Shown here piece by piece: positions 63,140 through 64,000 of a stretch of DNA of 64,000 nucleotides (positions are counted from its first letter, which is position 1; each line of letters opens with the position of its first letter). The position numbers were made by a program, and so were the translations under genes. The stretch is from Zhongshania aquimaris (GTDB lineage: Bacteria > Pseudomonadota > Gammaproteobacteria > Pseudomonadales > Spongiibacteraceae), in NCBI RefSeq assembly GCF_019312595.1, contig NZ_JAHWDQ010000001.1:310001-374000 (forward strand), read 5' to 3'. Under the pieces are notes generated by a model. That model saw only the letters and a list, made by a program, of their open reading frames with translations, was not told the DNA's origin and ran no database searches.

Positions 63140-64000
63140 ATGACCATTGACGCAAATATTAGCAGCGCCATAGATCCGGGCCACACGCCCATGATGCAGC
63201 AGTACCTAAAAATTAAAGCCGAGCACCCCAACGAAATTGTGTTCTATCGTATGGGCGATTTTTACGAGCTTTTTTTTGACGACGCCAAACGCGCATCAGA
63301 ACTTCTCGATATTACCTTAACCGCAAGAGGTAAATCAGGCGGCAAGCCCATACCAATGTGTGGCGTGCCCCACCACGCAGCAGAAGGCTATCTAGCCAAG
63401 CTCGTTAAAGGTGGCTGGTCAGTGGCCATTTGCGAGCAAATCGGCGACCCAGCAACCAGCAAAGGCCCTGTAGAACGCGCCGTCGCCCGAATCGTCACAC
63501 CGGGAACAATTAGCGACGAAGCCTTATTAGATGAAAGAAAAGACGCCCTGCTGCTAGCGGCTTGTAATCTCGGCCAACAAATCGGCGTTGCCGTGTTAGA
63601 TATGAGTAGCGGACGCTTCCACGTATTTGAAGTGCTCGGACAAGCCGCTTTCCTAGGCGAACTGCAGCGCCTGCGCCCCGCAGAGCTACTGATGTCTGAA
63701 GATATTGTTTTAGACGATATGCCCAAATTACCGGGACTGCGGCGCTTACCGCCATGGGAGTTCGATATTGACGCCGCCACCCGCGGTCTATGTCAGCATT
63801 TCGGGGTACAAGACCTAGCCGGGTTTGGTTGCGACACCTTAAGCCAGGGTATCGGCGCAGCGGGTTGCCTGCTGCAATACGTCAAAGACACCCAGCGCAG
63901 CGCGCTTCCCCACATCAATCAACTCAAACATGAATCTCGCGATGATGCGGTGGCAATGGACGCGGCTACACGCCGCAATTTAGAACTTGATATCAATCTA
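63140..64000 (+). CDS. mutS: DNA mismatch repair protein MutS (N-terminal part, runs off window)
   Basis: The first 287 residues are present and the frame is open at the window end. The mismatch-reading Phe and Glu are in [19 protein letters not shown], followed by [45 protein letters not shown]. Connector-domain sequence ([25 protein letters not shown]) follows. Nearness to recA matches the recA-mutS order in many gammaproteobacteria. The start is the ATG at 63140. Confidence 0.96.
   Translation, partial: MTIDANISSAIDPGHTPMMQQYLKIKAEHPNEIVFYRMGDFYELFFDDAKRASELLDITLTARGKSGGKPIPMCGVPHHAAEGYLAKLVKGGWSVAICEQIGDPATSKGPVERAVARIVTPGTISDEALLDERKDALLLAACNLGQQIGVAVLDMSSGRFHVFEVLGQAAFLGELQRLRPAELLMSEDIVLDDMPKLPGLRRLPPWEFDIDAATRGLCQHFGVQDLAGFGCDTLSQGIGAAGCLLQYVKDTQRSALPHINQLKHESRDDAVAMDAATRRNLELDINL

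Overview
The window is a gene-dense stretch of a gammaproteobacterial chromosome with roughly even base composition. Gene families and gene order (SRP RNA-dnaX-ybaB-recR-rnd-ycgL-ycgN; tal-STAS-response regulator-mlaA; recA near mutS) resemble Pseudomonas and the marine Cellvibrionales/Spongiibacteraceae-type gammaproteobacteria. The genus cannot be fixed from this sequence alone. No prophage, complete insertion sequence, CRISPR array or integron is visible. Many genes are core housekeeping genes, with several accessory blocks set between them.

Layout. 0.2-5.2 kb: IclR regulator, SpoU-type RNA methyltransferase, a MoxR ATPase/VWA pair and cysK. 5.3-11.8 kb: a five-gene minus-strand cluster coding for a double-FHA protein, a caspase-fold lipoprotein with Sel1 repeats, an autotransporter-type outer-membrane barrel, an alpha/beta-hydrolase lipoprotein and a membrane Ser/Thr kinase. 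12-17.4 kb: ycgN, ycgL, rnd, recR, ybaB, dnaX and the SRP RNA; dnaX carries a full programmed -1 frameshift signal. 17.5-24.6 kb: DUF4136 lipoprotein, DegQ-type protease, a PHA-granule family protein, tRNA-Ala(GGC), gltX, dusA, tal and a TerB-like protein. 24.6-29.2 kb: STAS protein, response regulator/PP2C phosphatase, mlaA, and an HvfABC-type modified-peptide (RiPP) operon with a Cys-repeat precursor. 29.6-35.9 kb: hrpA, fadD and an unknown gene. 36-41.9 kb: an oligopeptide ABC importer (oppABCDF) whose OppC contains an FN3-like insert. 41.9-49.6 kb: mnmC, a glutamine cyclotransferase, an M16C peptidase, a Spy/CpxP-like protein and recX. 49.8-59.5 kb: a Tad (Flp) pilus locus, followed by a PilU-like ATPase. 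60.8-64 kb: recA with a LexA box, a 165-bp MITE-like palindrome, a spermidine-synthase-fold protein and the start of mutS.

How the parts may work together. The strongest candidate for an undescribed system is the kinase/FHA/caspase/beta-barrel cluster. The kinase has four DD(A)T(V/I) repeats before its catalytic domain, and the FHA protein has a similar DDxxTIV motif between its two phosphothreonine-binding domains. This suggests a kinase-to-FHA phospho-switch in the cytoplasm linked to three exported partners, one of them a caspase-like protease. No type VI secretion genes lie nearby to explain it. The HvfABC operon is a second notable system: its 128-residue precursor has eight Cys in EGKCG/EAKCG contexts next to a DUF692 (MNIO) enzyme and its DUF2063 partner, so a copper- or metal-binding modified peptide is expected. 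The Tad pilus locus lies exactly between recX and recA, which are usually adjacent, and appears to lack tadZ/cpaE.
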